A stretch of 64,000 nt of DNA. It comes from Desulfopila sp. IMCC35006. GTDB lineage: Bacteria > Desulfobacterota > Desulfobulbia > Desulfobulbales > Desulfocapsaceae. Below, in pieces: positions 43,763-53,926 of this stretch; the stretch's first letter is position 1, and every line of letters starts with the position of its first letter. A model generated the notes under the pieces. The model was not told the origin of the DNA, ran no database searches, and saw only the letters and a program-made list of their open reading frames with translations. Location of the stretch: assembly GCF_005116645.1 (NCBI RefSeq), contig NZ_SWCM01000016.1, positions 1 to 64,000 of the forward strand, in the 5' to 3' direction. A program made the translations under genes and the position numbers.

Positions 43763-45967
43763 ATGAACGAACGCAATAATCACAGAAGCAGTAAACGAGA
43801 TAACGAAGTTCTCTTGCAGGAACAAACACGTCTGCTGCTCCAGAATACCAGGACGGCAATTGCGGTTAACCTGAGTATTGCTTTTCTTACGTATCTGGCC
43901 ATTCCAGCCCCGCAACAGTTCTGGCTATGGCTGATCGTCGGCGCATCCGGTCTCCGCCTCGTATGCTATTTTTGGTTTACAGGCAAATCAAGTCAATCCC
44001 TGAATTTCAAGACGAAATATTATATTACCCTTGCCTTAATCACTCTCCAGGGAATCGCCTGGGGAGTTGCATCAATCCTTTTGTACGCCTCTGCTTCGGA
44101 TCTGCATACATTCTATCTTATCGCGATAATCTGCGGCATGAGCGGGGGGGCAATCCTGACGCTCTCGCCATCATTGCTCGCCTTTGCCTGCTTTACCTTT
44201 CCCACGGTTATGCCTTTGGTGCTTGCTCTTCTGACAGCCTCCGACAAAACATTCGTCTATGCAGGATACATGGGCATCGTATTCATCATAGCGTTACATA
44301 TTGTGGCAAGACGCATTGCTCTTTCCACTTCGGAGCTCCTGCAATCACACCGGAGGTTAGAAGTAACCGCGCAGGAATTAGCGCAACATAAAAATCGCCT
44401 GGAGATATTAGTTGAGGCTCGAACAAAAGAACTGAAGGACTCTCGTGAGAATTATCGGCGACTCACCGAAGAAATCAACGATGCAATTTTTGAGCTTGAT
44501 TCAACAGGTATAGTGAAATACATAAGTCCCGTCATTACATTAATTCTCGGACGCCGGCCAGAAGACCTCACGGGAGTCCACTTTACAGAATTAGTTTACC
44601 AGGAAGACCTCGCAATGGTTCAGGAACTGTTTCCGAAGGTTATCTCAGGAGACTTACAATCTACGAACTATCGCCTTCTCGACAGCACGGGAAAACCACA
44701 CTGGGTAAGAACTTCAAGCCGCCCAATTGTGAAGGATGGCAAACCAGTTGGTCTACGTGGTGTGCTGACAGATATAAACAAAGAGAAACAAACAGAAAGC
44801 GAGAAGAAGAAACTTCTGCACCGGTTCTACGAAAATCAGAAACTTGAAGCGATTGGCACCCTGGCCGGAGGTATTGCCCACGATTTCAACAATCTGTTAA
44901 TGGGGATTCAGGGCCGTGCTTCCTTGATAGCTGAGAATCTTGAACCATCCAGCCCTGACCTCGAACATATCCAGGCTATAGAGGAACATGTGCGCAGTGC
45001 GACCAGCCTCACCGCGCAACTGCTCGGCACCGCCCGTGGCGGCAAGTATGACCCCAGACCGACAGATTTGAATGACCTGGTAATAAAGAGTGCCACCCTG
45101 TTCAAACGCACCAGAAAAGAGATCCAGATTCACGCCAACATGTCGCAGTCACCAATAGTGGCCGAGGTTGACAGGCAACAAATTGAACAGGTACTGTTAA
45201 ATATCTTTGTCAACGCCTGGCAGGCGATGCCTGGCGGCGGAGAACTTCGCCTGGAATCCTCAATCGTTCCCCTGGATGATTCTTATCTTGCACCGTACCA
45301 TGTGTTGCCTGGACGTTATGCGAAGATTTCGTTTACCGACACCGGCGTTGGCATGGATGAAACAACGCAGCAGCGGGTATTTGATCCATTCTTTACAACC
45401 AAGGCCAAATGCCATGGAACAGGATTAGGGATGGCTTCGGCCTATGGCATCATCAAGAACCACAACGGGTTTATCACGGTCTCCAGCAAACTGGGGCACG
45501 GGACAACCTTCGATATATATTTACCGGTGTCGGACAAAGATCCATTTCATCAAAGTCAGGTTGAATCCATGATCGAAAAAGGTTCTGAAACGATTCTTCT
45601 GGTAGATGACCAAGAGTTAATACTTGAGGTGGGCCAGGCCTTGCTGGAGAAACTGGGGTATACGGTGATTGTCGCAAAAGGTGGCGAGCAGGCCGTTGAA
45701 CATATGCAGAACAAAGGCCAAGAGGTTGATCTTGTTCTCCTTGACATGATCATGCCGGGAATGGACGGCAGTATGACTTTTGATCAAATACGAAAATTAT
45801 ACCCAGCCGTACCGGTAATTTTGTCCAGTGGCTATTCCATCAACGGTCAGGCAACTCAAATACTCAACAGAGGGTGTAACGGGTTCCTGCAGAAACCATT
45901 CAACTTGTCCGAACTGTCCCAAAAAATAAGGAGAATACTTGATGAAAAAGATCTACCGCGGGGGTGA
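43763..45967 (+). CDS. Membrane hybrid histidine kinase (PAS, HisKA, HATPase, receiver)
   Basis: A 734-residue hybrid kinase. The N-terminal ~30-195 contains about six hydrophobic segments (a 7TM/MASE-like membrane sensor), followed by a coiled coil (~200-235), PAS (~238-345), HisKA with His in 'GGIAHDFNNLLM' (~375), HATPase (~465-590) and a C-terminal receiver (~610-725) with phospho-acceptor in 'LVLLDMIMPG'. The C-terminal receiver implies a phosphorelay or internal control; no HPt protein is seen nearby. It lies 49 bp after the Cys-cluster gene. Confidence 0.85.
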   Translation: MNERNNHRSSKRDNEVLLQEQTRLLLQNTRTAIAVNLSIAFLTYLAIPAPQQFWLWLIVGASGLRLVCYFWFTGKSSQSLNFKTKYYITLALITLQGIAWGVASILLYASASDLHTFYLIAIICGMSGGAILTLSPSLLAFACFTFPTVMPLVLALLTASDKTFVYAGYMGIVFIIALHIVARRIALSTSELLQSHRRLEVTAQELAQHKNRLEILVEARTKELKDSRENYRRLTEEINDAIFELDSTGIVKYISPVITLILGRRPEDLTGVHFTELVYQEDLAMVQELFPKVISGDLQSTNYRLLDSTGKPHWVRTSSRPIVKDGKPVGLRGVLTDINKEKQTESEKKKLLHRFYENQKLEAIGTLAGGIAHDFNNLLMGIQGRASLIAENLEPSSPDLEHIQAIEEHVRSATSLTAQLLGTARGGKYDPRPTDLNDLVIKSATLFKRTRKEIQIHANMSQSPIVAEVDRQQIEQVLLNIFVNAWQAMPGGGELRLESSIVPLDDSYLAPYHVLPGRYAKISFTDTGVGMDETTQQRVFDPFFTTKAKCHGTGLGMASAYGIIKNHNGFITVSSKLGHGTTFDIYLPVSDKDPFHQSQVESMIEKGSETILLVDDQELILEVGQALLEKLGYTVIVAKGGEQAVEHMQNKGQEVDLVLLDMIMPGMDGSMTFDQIRKLYPAVPVILSSGYSINGQATQILNRGCNGFLQKPFNLSELSQKIRRILDEKDLPRG

Positions 45968-46027
45968 TGTGCACACGGACGTGAGGTATTTCAGGCCGGT
46001 TTCTAACAATACCGGAGGAATAAAATA

Positions 46028-46438
46028 ATGACGGAGCTGTTTTCCACCCGCTATATTGTAACCGAAGACGATATCAGTGTCGGTGCCCACCTCGGCAATG
46101 AACGAGCTCTGGTTATCTTTCAAAAGGGCCGCCTCGACTTTCTGCAGCATCTTGGCTTCTCCGACAAAAACATCGGAGACAACAGAGGCATCATAATTGT
46201 GGAATCGGGTGTGAAGTACCACCGCGAAGGCTTCCTCCGCGACGTGCTCCTTGTGCATGTTACAGGAGTAGGGATAGCCGGGAAAAAATGCACGCTTGCA
46301 TACAGTGTCACCCGGGAATCGGACGGGCAGGAACTGCTAAGCGGCTTCACATCGTTTCTGGCATTTGACTATCAGATCAAAAAAGTCGTGGAACTTCCCG
46401 AGGTCTTTGTCGAAAAAACCGGACGAATGTTCTCCTGA
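46028..46438 (+). CDS. Hotdog-fold acyl-CoA thioesterase-like protein
   Basis: A 136-residue protein resembling 4HBT-type thioesterases: 'VGAHLGNERALVIFQKGRLDFLQHLG' lines up with the family pattern G-H-(v)-N-N-(A)-x(n)-R around the active-site helix, though Asp at the usual catalytic point is not clear. GGAGGAATAAAATA precedes the ATG. It converges on an ADP-forming acyl-CoA synthetase (15 bp between ends), so a role in acyl-CoA metabolism is plausible. Confidence 0.62.
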   Translation: MTELFSTRYIVTEDDISVGAHLGNERALVIFQKGRLDFLQHLGFSDKNIGDNRGIIIVESGVKYHREGFLRDVLLVHVTGVGIAGKKCTLAYSVTRESDGQELLSGFTSFLAFDYQIKKVVELPEVFVEKTGRMFS

Positions 46439-46453
46439 AAAAAATGCGGAACA

Positions 46454-48850
46454 TTACACGCCGGCGTCGACCCTGATCCTCGTTGCATTCAAACGTCCCT
46501 CGATGTACTGACTCAAGGCCGAAACAGCGGTGTCAGCCGATTTGAACACAGCAATATCAGCGGCCTCCAACCGGCGGATAAAACCGTCATAATACTTGCC
46601 GGCGTTCACGGAACAGACCAGAAGCGTGTCGGTTTCCCTGACCAGTTTTTCGAGCATGGTCACAATGCTTCGCCCGCCCTCCACTGCACCCTGGTTTTCC
46701 AGATTGATCGTCAGGGCCGGGGTCATGGGTAAAATGGACAGGACAACGGCATCGACCCCGGGGTCTTCGCAGAAGGCACGCGCGGCAACACAGAGGATCT
46801 CATCGTCGCTCCCCGGGTTGATATCCAGGGGATTGCGTACATTTACCAGGCTGTCGATACCCTTTTGGGTCAAAATGCGTTTGAGCTTTGCAACGGTTTC
46901 ATGGCTGATAGTGGCGAGACGCATGTCAAAGTCGTCGGATTGGATTGAGTCGGCCATTCCCACCGTTTCAAAGCCGGCCGACGAAATCGCACCGAGACGG
47001 TTGCCCCGGACAACCTTGCCGTTCAATCGCTGGGCAAGCATGACGAGACCGTCGAACTCCGTGAAGTTGCGGGCGACAATAGCCCCGGCCTGCCGGACGC
47101 AGGATTCGCAGACCATGTAGTCACCGGCCAGGGAGGCGGTGTGTCCGGCGGTGGCCTTTTTCCCCTCCGGGGTCCGGCCGGCCTTATAAACGATGACATC
47201 TTTTCCGGCCAGCACGGCGCAGCGCACGGCCCGGCAGAAGGCCAGCCCGTCAAGGTCGTTGAATCCTTCCGCGTAAATTGCGATGACCTTCACATCGTCT
47301 TTGTCCTTGAAGTAGTGCACCATATCCCCGAGAGTCAGATCGTTCTGGTTTCCCATGGAGATGAGGTAGGCGGGTTCAATCTCCGGACACTGGGCCATGC
47401 GGGTGACCATGAATGCCCCTGACTGTGATATTAATGCAACCGGCGCATACCTCTTGCCATGACTCTTGGGAAGCTTGCTTTCCGGGATGAACCAGGAATC
47501 GTAATTCCCGGGGTGGGAAATAACGCCCATGCAGTTGCCTCCCAAAAATACCGGTCCGGTCCCGGCTTTATGCGCAGCTTTGATCTTTGCCGCCAGCTCA
47601 ATGGCCCGATCTTTACTGTCGTCCGTTTCGCCCATGCCTCCGGGAATGAGCATAACCGAATGCACGTTGCCGGCTTCCAGGATCTCGTCAACCAGCTCAG
47701 GAACCTGGGCGGCATCGACAGCCACGATAAACAGATCCAGAGCCCCGGGCAGAGACTTCAGGTCGGCGACACAGCGAACCCCACCGATTGCCTCAATGCC
47801 AGGCTTGATGACAAACACCTCATTTTTATCATATCCAGCATCGAGAATACTGTTCATGATGGTCCGGCCAAAATTCAGGCGCGTCGATGACACGCCGATA
47901 ATGCCGATATTCCGCGGTTTTGTGATGTATCTGATCTTGTCGATTGCACGATTTATCAGCGGCAGTTCGCCGGGCAGTGAGAACTTGCACAGTCCGTCCA
48001 AAGGCACCATAAGGTAATCGGTAAAGGCGAAAGGGTTGATCTCCAGCTCATCAATAACGTACGGAGCGTCGGGGTTCATGGGTGAAAAGTGACGCCCGAC
48101 CTTGATAAAAGAGCTGAAACATTCGATGATCTGCTCATCGGTGACAACCCGACGCTGCCCCCGGGTCAAGCCGGCAAGCTTCCGGTAGGAGATGGTCTTT
48201 TTGAACAGCTCAAAAAACTGCTCTCCGTCAGTCATCTCAACCGATGCAGCCACGATGGCCTGGCCCTTCCGGAACCTTTCCGCGTAAATCTCCGTGTCGG
48301 TTCCGCCCAGCCCGGCGCTGATTATGGTGCCGAATTCCCGAGTTCTCCGAAGCCCTACAATCAGTTCATTGCCAAAAGCGCTCGAATCAGGGGGCATGAA
48401 CTGCACCTGAAGGACGCCTTTGATATCCTGACTGATCGCGGCAACCAGCGCCGCCCCGGCAAGGCCCCGGTATTCTTCCGGTGCAGCATCCTCATTGCGC
48501 TCAATCCACAACGCATAGTTTTCAGGAATCTCATAGAACATTCGGCGGACAGCAGATCGAACCTTGTTTGGTTCCTTGGCAACAATTCTCACACCCCCGA
48601 CTTCAGTCTTATGCAGGATAGTCGGTGAAACGATTTTCAACACGGCCCTGTCCCCGGGGATGGTCATGATTTGCGCATCCGAGGGGAGTGTTCCGCGAGA
48701 TATCAGCGCGCACCTGGGCGGTGTTTCCGCGCCAAGACTTGACAGGAAATCATACACCTCATGCTCATATAAAAAACCGCGGCCTTCAGCATGTGCGTGC
48801 GCCAGACTATCGGTCAGTCCGGCAAAATCTATTCGCGTAACAATATCCAT
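46454..48850 (-). CDS. Acetyl/acyl-CoA synthetase (ADP-forming), fused alpha-beta
   Basis: A 798-residue NDP-forming acyl-CoA synthetase. It carries an ATP-grasp domain first (~1-290, 'AVLKIVSPTILHKTEVGGVR') and a CoA-binding plus ligase part after (~300-790, 'IGIIGVSSTRLNFGRTI'). The phosphorylated His is in 'TAGHTASLAGD'. Fused forms with this order interconvert acyl-CoA, ADP and Pi with acid, CoA and ATP. In an anaerobe it would conserve energy from acetyl- or other acyl-CoA. The ATG at 48850 is selected because AGGG is correctly spaced; an ATG two codons upstream is too close. Confidence 0.86.
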   Translation of the reverse strand: MDIVTRIDFAGLTDSLAHAHAEGRGFLYEHEVYDFLSSLGAETPPRCALISRGTLPSDAQIMTIPGDRAVLKIVSPTILHKTEVGGVRIVAKEPNKVRSAVRRMFYEIPENYALWIERNEDAAPEEYRGLAGAALVAAISQDIKGVLQVQFMPPDSSAFGNELIVGLRRTREFGTIISAGLGGTDTEIYAERFRKGQAIVAASVEMTDGEQFFELFKKTISYRKLAGLTRGQRRVVTDEQIIECFSSFIKVGRHFSPMNPDAPYVIDELEINPFAFTDYLMVPLDGLCKFSLPGELPLINRAIDKIRYITKPRNIGIIGVSSTRLNFGRTIMNSILDAGYDKNEVFVIKPGIEAIGGVRCVADLKSLPGALDLFIVAVDAAQVPELVDEILEAGNVHSVMLIPGGMGETDDSKDRAIELAAKIKAAHKAGTGPVFLGGNCMGVISHPGNYDSWFIPESKLPKSHGKRYAPVALISQSGAFMVTRMAQCPEIEPAYLISMGNQNDLTLGDMVHYFKDKDDVKVIAIYAEGFNDLDGLAFCRAVRCAVLAGKDVIVYKAGRTPEGKKATAGHTASLAGDYMVCESCVRQAGAIVARNFTEFDGLVMLAQRLNGKVVRGNRLGAISSAGFETVGMADSIQSDDFDMRLATISHETVAKLKRILTQKGIDSLVNVRNPLDINPGSDDEILCVAARAFCEDPGVDAVVLSILPMTPALTINLENQGAVEGGRSIVTMLEKLVRETDTLLVCSVNAGKYYDGFIRRLEAADIAVFKSADTAVSALSQYIEGRLNATRIRVDAGV

Positions 48851-49148
48851 AATCATACCCTGTCCGGGTTCCAGTCACCCTGTGGACTCAGCCATTGCAG
48901 TTTTTTTAAATACGTTTGCCATTGTTTCCAGGGTGCAGCTCAGTCTGCCTGGTACGATCTATGTACCAGTAACTGTACCGATTTTACGGCTATGCTGCAG
49001 CCTGCTGCGATGGCAATACAACATGTCAATTAATGAAAAAAAATTTACATGCCCAGACGAATCTTGGAATGTACTGGTGTTGTTTATGATTATACTCATT
49101 GATAATGCATTTCCAAGAAGACCAATGACGAGTTGAGAGGATGATGCC
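48851..49148. other. Divergent promoter gap, no gene supported
   Basis: About 300 bp between the acyl-CoA synthetase gene (minus) and a small plus-strand ORF. It is expected to hold both promoters; I recognised no motif strongly enough to name. Confidence 0.4.
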
Positions 49149-49346
49149 ATGATCAGAATCATAAACGATGGTGAAAATACGCAGGGAACCTGTACGTATC
49201 GGGTACAGGTTGGGAAACAACACATCTGCAAATTTGAGCATAACCGACAAGATGGGCTTGCCGATTGCCTCCAGAAAGCAGCGGATGCGGTGGAACTAAG
49301 CGAGTGGGCGGATCTTGTGTTGCTCGACGACACCAAAGGAGGATGA
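49149..49346 (+). CDS. Small conserved-looking protein of unknown function
   Basis: A 65-residue acidic protein with 'GTCTYRVQVGKQHICKFEHN' followed by a helix 'ADCLQKAADAVELSEWADL'. An RBS-like GAGAGGATGATG precedes the ATG. It is not recognised as a known family. It lies between two minus-strand genes. The composition and start context look like a real gene, but this is uncertain. Confidence 0.45.
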   Translation: MIRIINDGENTQGTCTYRVQVGKQHICKFEHNRQDGLADCLQKAADAVELSEWADLVLLDDTKGG

Positions 49347-49387
49347 GGCAAGGCCACAGTCATACTGCATTGTAGCTGAAAGGTTGT

Positions 49388-51391
49388 CTAAACAGGAAGG
49401 TCGCCCTCAAAGGCAGGGTCGAAGACAACGTAGCGCCCTTTGCCTGATTTTTTCGCGCGATACATAGCCAAGTCGGCCTTGTGCAATAATGATTCGGCGT
49501 CGTCCTCGTTCGGCCTGCTTATTGCTATACCGATACTGCCGCCGACATTCACGTCAATGCCGCTCAGTCGCACCGGTATCATCAAAGCCGCAAGGAGTCG
49601 CTCGAGGAAAGGCAACAACTGACTGATGTCTTTGACATTCTCAATCAGTATGGTGAATTCGTCGCCACCAAGACGCGCGACCATATCATTGTTTCTCAGG
49701 CAGCCTTTAACCCTGTCGGCGACAGTGCGGAGCGTTTCATCCCCGGCCACATGGCCGAAGGTATCGTTGACGCGCTTGAAATTATCCAGATCGAAAAATA
49801 TGAGGGCCACTGACGTGCTTTGCTCGACCGCTATGTTGAGCGCGGAACGGACATGGTCGATAAAGTTTGCCCGATTGGAAAGCCCGGTAAGCGGATCGCT
49901 GAAAGCTCGTTCCGTCAGTTCCTTTTCAAAAATTTTGCGCTCGGTAATATCGTGAAACGTGGAGACTATCCCCTTCACCGAAGAGTCGTGCAACAGATTG
50001 GTAAAAATAACATCAAAGTATCTCCAGGTTTCGGCCTCACCTTCTCGCATACGGACAACAACACTTATGTTTTCCCCGGGTTTTCCCAAGGCATCCGCGA
50101 TCACAGCCGTAAGTGTTTGAAGATCATCCGGATGCACCCGGTCAAGCAAAGTAATACCAACGAGTTCTTCCGCCGATCGTCCCCACAAGGCTCTGGCTGC
50201 CGCTTCCCCGACGTACTTGATCGTCCCGTCCGAATTCAGTACGGCGATGACATCCGATATATTTCTGACCAATGCCCTGAACCGCTCTTCGCTTTCCCGC
50301 AACGATGCCTCTATGGACAGCCGCTCGCGCAGTTCATCGCGAAGAGCGCCGTAGAGATTCGCATTCTCCAGTGCGGCCGCGATTTGCCCGGAATACAACA
50401 TTGCGATCTGTTTCGTTTCCAGGGTAAAATCAACAGCATTGTATCTGAAAGCACAAAGCAGACCCCGCAACCGCCCATCATGGAAAAGAGGGGCCGCAAG
50501 TAGCGCACGATACGGAAAATCCGCTGAACTGGCAGGAAAGCGGCTGTGCTCGGAGTTGGTGACGGAAGCAGCTTCGCCCAGCAATATCGCCTGATCATTA
50601 CTCAAAAGATTCGCCAAAAACGACCATTCCGGGGCACTCTTGTTAATTTTTGCCGGGACGCTTGCGCAGATGCTACTTACCTCGTCCTTGCGGCGATAAA
50701 GGACGGCAGCGTCGGCGCCAACAATAACCGGAAACGCCTGCACAGCCTCTTCCTCAATTGCAGATTCTTCTAGATGGCGGCCGATTTTCTGATTTCCCCG
50801 GACGATATGTTCGAGTTGATTTTTATTCTGAATCTGTTCAAGCGTGAGGGCGATGCGATACACCATCGCGGCAAGAAGGCCCATCTCTTCGCGGGTAAAG
50901 GGGATTGGTGTGCAACGCGCCAGGATGAGCGCCCCGCGCAATTCCCGGCTGCCCTGCATCGGAATCCATGCGGCCGCCTCTACGCTCAGCATCCGGGACA
51001 ATTCATTAAAAACAGGATGTGCCCGGAGCATCTCCCGGTCGAAAACGGTTCCTGCACGATAGGTTGTGAACAATGTCGCAATGCTGCCCGCTGAAGCAGC
51101 CTCGAACTCATAGTCCTCCGGCAAGCCAACGGATGCTAACGGGGAATACTTTCCGCTTCCCGCTGGATCCAGCAGTACCACAACATCAGCTGAGAAAAGT
51201 TCTGAAACGGTGGTAAGAATTTTTTCGAGCAGAAACTCGAGCGGAGCAGGCTCGTTCAAGACTGTCAGGAGTCGGTTAACGCGACTTGCGTCCCAGACAG
51301 CGGACCGCGCGGCCCGCAATGCCTCGTCACGAGCCTGCTTGAGCTTGTCCATCTCAGCTGCGACATCGCCGGGCCGCTCAATGCTAACCAT
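49388..51391 (-). CDS. GAF-PAS-GGDEF diguanylate cyclase
   Basis: A 667-residue soluble cyclase. Two GAF-like regions (~45-190 and ~210-350), a PAS (~365-480) and GGDEF (~495-655) are seen. The active site 'RLGGDEFTIL' is intact, and an RxxD inhibitory site ('RNND') lies five residues before it. It should make cyclic di-GMP in response to a cytoplasmic signal. It begins 7 bp after the FIST gene and probably forms one operon with it; FIST domains bind small ligands and often accompany signalling enzymes. Confidence 0.88.
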   Translation of the reverse strand: MVSIERPGDVAAEMDKLKQARDEALRAARSAVWDASRVNRLLTVLNEPAPLEFLLEKILTTVSELFSADVVVLLDPAGSGKYSPLASVGLPEDYEFEAASAGSIATLFTTYRAGTVFDREMLRAHPVFNELSRMLSVEAAAWIPMQGSRELRGALILARCTPIPFTREEMGLLAAMVYRIALTLEQIQNKNQLEHIVRGNQKIGRHLEESAIEEEAVQAFPVIVGADAAVLYRRKDEVSSICASVPAKINKSAPEWSFLANLLSNDQAILLGEAASVTNSEHSRFPASSADFPYRALLAAPLFHDGRLRGLLCAFRYNAVDFTLETKQIAMLYSGQIAAALENANLYGALRDELRERLSIEASLRESEERFRALVRNISDVIAVLNSDGTIKYVGEAAARALWGRSAEELVGITLLDRVHPDDLQTLTAVIADALGKPGENISVVVRMREGEAETWRYFDVIFTNLLHDSSVKGIVSTFHDITERKIFEKELTERAFSDPLTGLSNRANFIDHVRSALNIAVEQSTSVALIFFDLDNFKRVNDTFGHVAGDETLRTVADRVKGCLRNNDMVARLGGDEFTILIENVKDISQLLPFLERLLAALMIPVRLSGIDVNVGGSIGIAISRPNEDDAESLLHKADLAMYRAKKSGKGRYVVFDPAFEGDLPV

Positions 51392-51398
51392 AGGAATC

Positions 51399-52562
51399 CT
51401 ATAGTGCTATTGCAGCCAAAGTGGCGTTGTGCGTGCCGAGCGTCCCTGAAACACGAGCAAATTCGCCACAACAATACAACCCGAAAACTTCAGCTTCACC
51501 TGCTGCGGCCTGAAGCCGTGCCGCTTCCTCGGGAATCCTGTCCTTCAATAACCGCGCACGCATAGCGCAACTAAAGGCGATAACTACCGCGGCCTCCGGG
51601 TTGCCCGACAGCGCGTCGTGGCCGACATCCTCCGCCACAGCAAGCAGCAGATCCTCCGAGCTTTTCATCACCTGAACCGCGCTGCCGGCGGGCGGAACGC
51701 AGCCCTGGATCAGCAATGAGCCGTCAGGCGTCTTGGTCCGCGCGACGCGGATGATCGACGACCCGTCCATTTGCAGAATGCCGAGCGGATGATGCATTGA
51801 GGTATCCCAGAAATTTTCAGCAGTTAACTCTCCGGGGGCCACGCCAAGTTGCTCCTCGTACGCCTCGCACGCAGGACGTCCTCCTAATTCCATGATTTCC
51901 GTTCCCTCGGCACGCGTTACGAGCAGTGGCACGCCAACCGGCTCCCATCCGTGTTGAATCGAAGTGTGCAGCGGCTTGTCGGAAGCTATCCAAACAGCGA
52001 CGGCGCCCTGATCAATGACCTTGTCGTCATGGAAAACGAATGTGGCCTTGAATTGAAGTTCGTCTCCCGCCGCGCCGCCGACAATGCAGGTTTTCGGGCC
52101 CGTTATTTTGTACACGCCCTGGAAAAGTTGCTGCAGGTTGCCTGCAAGGCAATCGGCGAGAAGAATCATGGCTGAGTAAGGAGATGGACCGGCTTCAGCT
52201 TTGCTTTCCCGGGCGATTTTTTGCCCTGACTGGTCCAGGTCGCCATGGATGTTGGACGCCGATGCGATGCCGAAACGGTAAGGACCGGCGGTCATCACCA
52301 TCACAGCAACACCTGCACCGAACCCCATATATTCTGCACGCAGTATTTCTCCAGAGCCTGTGGCACCGGCCAGATGTACCGATCCTGTAACCGAACGTAT
52401 CCCGGATAAAAGTAGAGAAAGATCGTAGTGCGGCATGGTGAAGACGAGTACCAGCGAGGGTTTCTCTCCGCCTAGCTTACTGACGGCAGCCGTGGCTGCC
52501 TGTTTCCCTGCTTCGTAAGAGTCCTGGAGTCCACTGGCCCCTGTTCCTGCTCGTACTCGCAT
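51399..52562 (-). CDS. FIST-domain sensor protein
   Basis: A 387-residue protein with FIST_N (~20-210, 'LVLVFTMPHYDLSLLLSGI', 'AGATGSGEILRAEY') and FIST_C (~215-375, ending 'FGLYCCGEFARV') domains. FIST proteins are ligand-binding sensors, suggested to bind amino acids. The ATG at 52562 has a GGAGG site five bases upstream; two earlier in-frame ATGs (up to 52583) do not. It is followed, 7 bp later, by the diguanylate cyclase. Confidence 0.85.
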   Translation of the reverse strand: MRVRAGTGASGLQDSYEAGKQAATAAVSKLGGEKPSLVLVFTMPHYDLSLLLSGIRSVTGSVHLAGATGSGEILRAEYMGFGAGVAVMVMTAGPYRFGIASASNIHGDLDQSGQKIARESKAEAGPSPYSAMILLADCLAGNLQQLFQGVYKITGPKTCIVGGAAGDELQFKATFVFHDDKVIDQGAVAVWIASDKPLHTSIQHGWEPVGVPLLVTRAEGTEIMELGGRPACEAYEEQLGVAPGELTAENFWDTSMHHPLGILQMDGSSIIRVARTKTPDGSLLIQGCVPPAGSAVQVMKSSEDLLLAVAEDVGHDALSGNPEAAVVIAFSCAMRARLLKDRIPEEAARLQAAAGEAEVFGLYCCGEFARVSGTLGTHNATLAAIAL

Positions 52563-52941
52563 AACATCCTCCACTTTCATCATTTGTAATAATAGTAACT
52601 CATTTAGTTTACATAAGCTTATGTAGAACGGTTTTGCATGTCAACCTATTAATGGTTAAGCAATCTTGTTGGCTCATATAGACGTTGGGCATTCATAAGA
52701 ACAGCAAGGAAGTATGAACAAGGAAGAACTCGATGAAAATCGCCTCCGATTAAAAGACAGACCCTTGTCTGAGAATTGATTTGTTGCAAAAATAATAAGC
52801 ATATGCTCACATGGACCGAAAGCAATCGGAAAAGTACTGCGATGCGGATTCTGCCAGGCCCTGGCAGAGCAATATCCTGTTGTATGTTCTTGGTCATTTG
52901 TGCTTTATTTTTTTCGACAAACCTTTTTACGGAGAAGAACA
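52563..52941. other. Divergent control region between FIST and MBL genes
   Basis: About 380 bp. It contains a perfect 14-bp palindrome (52611-52624) upstream of the FIST start. The remainder holds no supported gene; frames on either strand lack family signatures. Confidence 0.5.
52611..52624. promoter_or_regulatory. Perfect 14-bp palindrome, candidate operator
   Basis: ACATAAGCTTATGT is an exact palindrome about 50 bp upstream of the FIST start codon, within the likely promoter zone. A dimeric repressor or activator site is inferred. Confidence 0.5.
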
Positions 52942-53778
52942 ATGACAACGCGGCTGACTATCCTCTGCGAAAACACCGCGGGTATGCCTTTTGGTGTTAT
53001 CGGTGAACACGGCTTTGCCTGTTTTGTGGAGACTCCCGACGGCAACTATCTTTTCGATACCGGTCAAGGTTTCGGCATCGTGCAGAACTCTCTTACCCTC
53101 AACAAAGACCTGCGCAGTATACAGGCTGTTATGATCAGCCACGGCCATTATGACCATACTGGTGGATTACCCGCAGTTCTCCAGTTAAGAGGAGCAGTCG
53201 ATGTCTACGGCCACCCGGATATCTTTACAGAAAGAATCTGGTCGTCAGGAGAGCAAAGCCGATTTGTTGGCATTCCGTATCGTCGTGCTTATCTGGAATC
53301 ACTGGGCGCGAACTTCCGTCTCGACAACACGATGGTCACGGTTGGTCCCGGTGTCTTTTTAACAGGAGAGATTCCGCGCCTGAGCATCTTTGAGAAAGGC
53401 GATGCCAGTATGACCAAAATCCTCCCCGACGGCAGCACCATCCACCCCGACCCACTGAAGGACGATTTGTCGCTCATTGTAGATACACCCAGGGGGTTGA
53501 CCCTGATCCTCGGCTGTGCCCACGCCGGCATGATTAACATCATCGAGTACACCCTGGCACAGACAGGACGTGACCGGATTCATGCAATAATCGGCGGAAC
53601 CCACCTTGGTTTTTCCAGTGACGAACAGTTCGAAGAAACCCTGAAAGTATTCGACCGTTATCAAATCGAGCGCATCGGCGTTTCCCATTGTACCGGTTTG
53701 TCACGGGCGGCAATGCTGCATGCTCATTTAGGGGAGCGATTCTTCTTCGGCAGCGTCGGCACTACCCTGGAGATGTAA
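52942..53778 (+). CDS. MBL-fold metallohydrolase
   Basis: A 278-residue metallo-beta-lactamase-fold protein. The metal motif HxHxDH is in 'SHGHYDHTGG', and further His residues lie in 'GCAHAGM' and 'VSHCTGL'. It resembles the subfamily annotated as ribofuranosylaminobenzene-phosphate-type (MptA/dihydropteroate-related) or general MBL enzymes, so the substrate is unknown. The ATG at 52942 is preceded by GGAGAAG, better than an ATG 42 bp upstream. Confidence 0.85.
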   Translation: MTTRLTILCENTAGMPFGVIGEHGFACFVETPDGNYLFDTGQGFGIVQNSLTLNKDLRSIQAVMISHGHYDHTGGLPAVLQLRGAVDVYGHPDIFTERIWSSGEQSRFVGIPYRRAYLESLGANFRLDNTMVTVGPGVFLTGEIPRLSIFEKGDASMTKILPDGSTIHPDPLKDDLSLIVDTPRGLTLILGCAHAGMINIIEYTLAQTGRDRIHAIIGGTHLGFSSDEQFEETLKVFDRYQIERIGVSHCTGLSRAAMLHAHLGERFFFGSVGTTLEM

Positions 53779-53926
53779 AGCGGTCATCCCGCGAAACAAG
53801 AATTTTCTGAGGACTGGTCTACGGGAAGTACATCACGCTGACAGTTCACTCAAGTTTAAGCGCAATAGGCTTAACTGCCGCTGTCGCTATGAAACTGTCA
53901 TCGCATGGCATAAGTGCAAATGTTGT

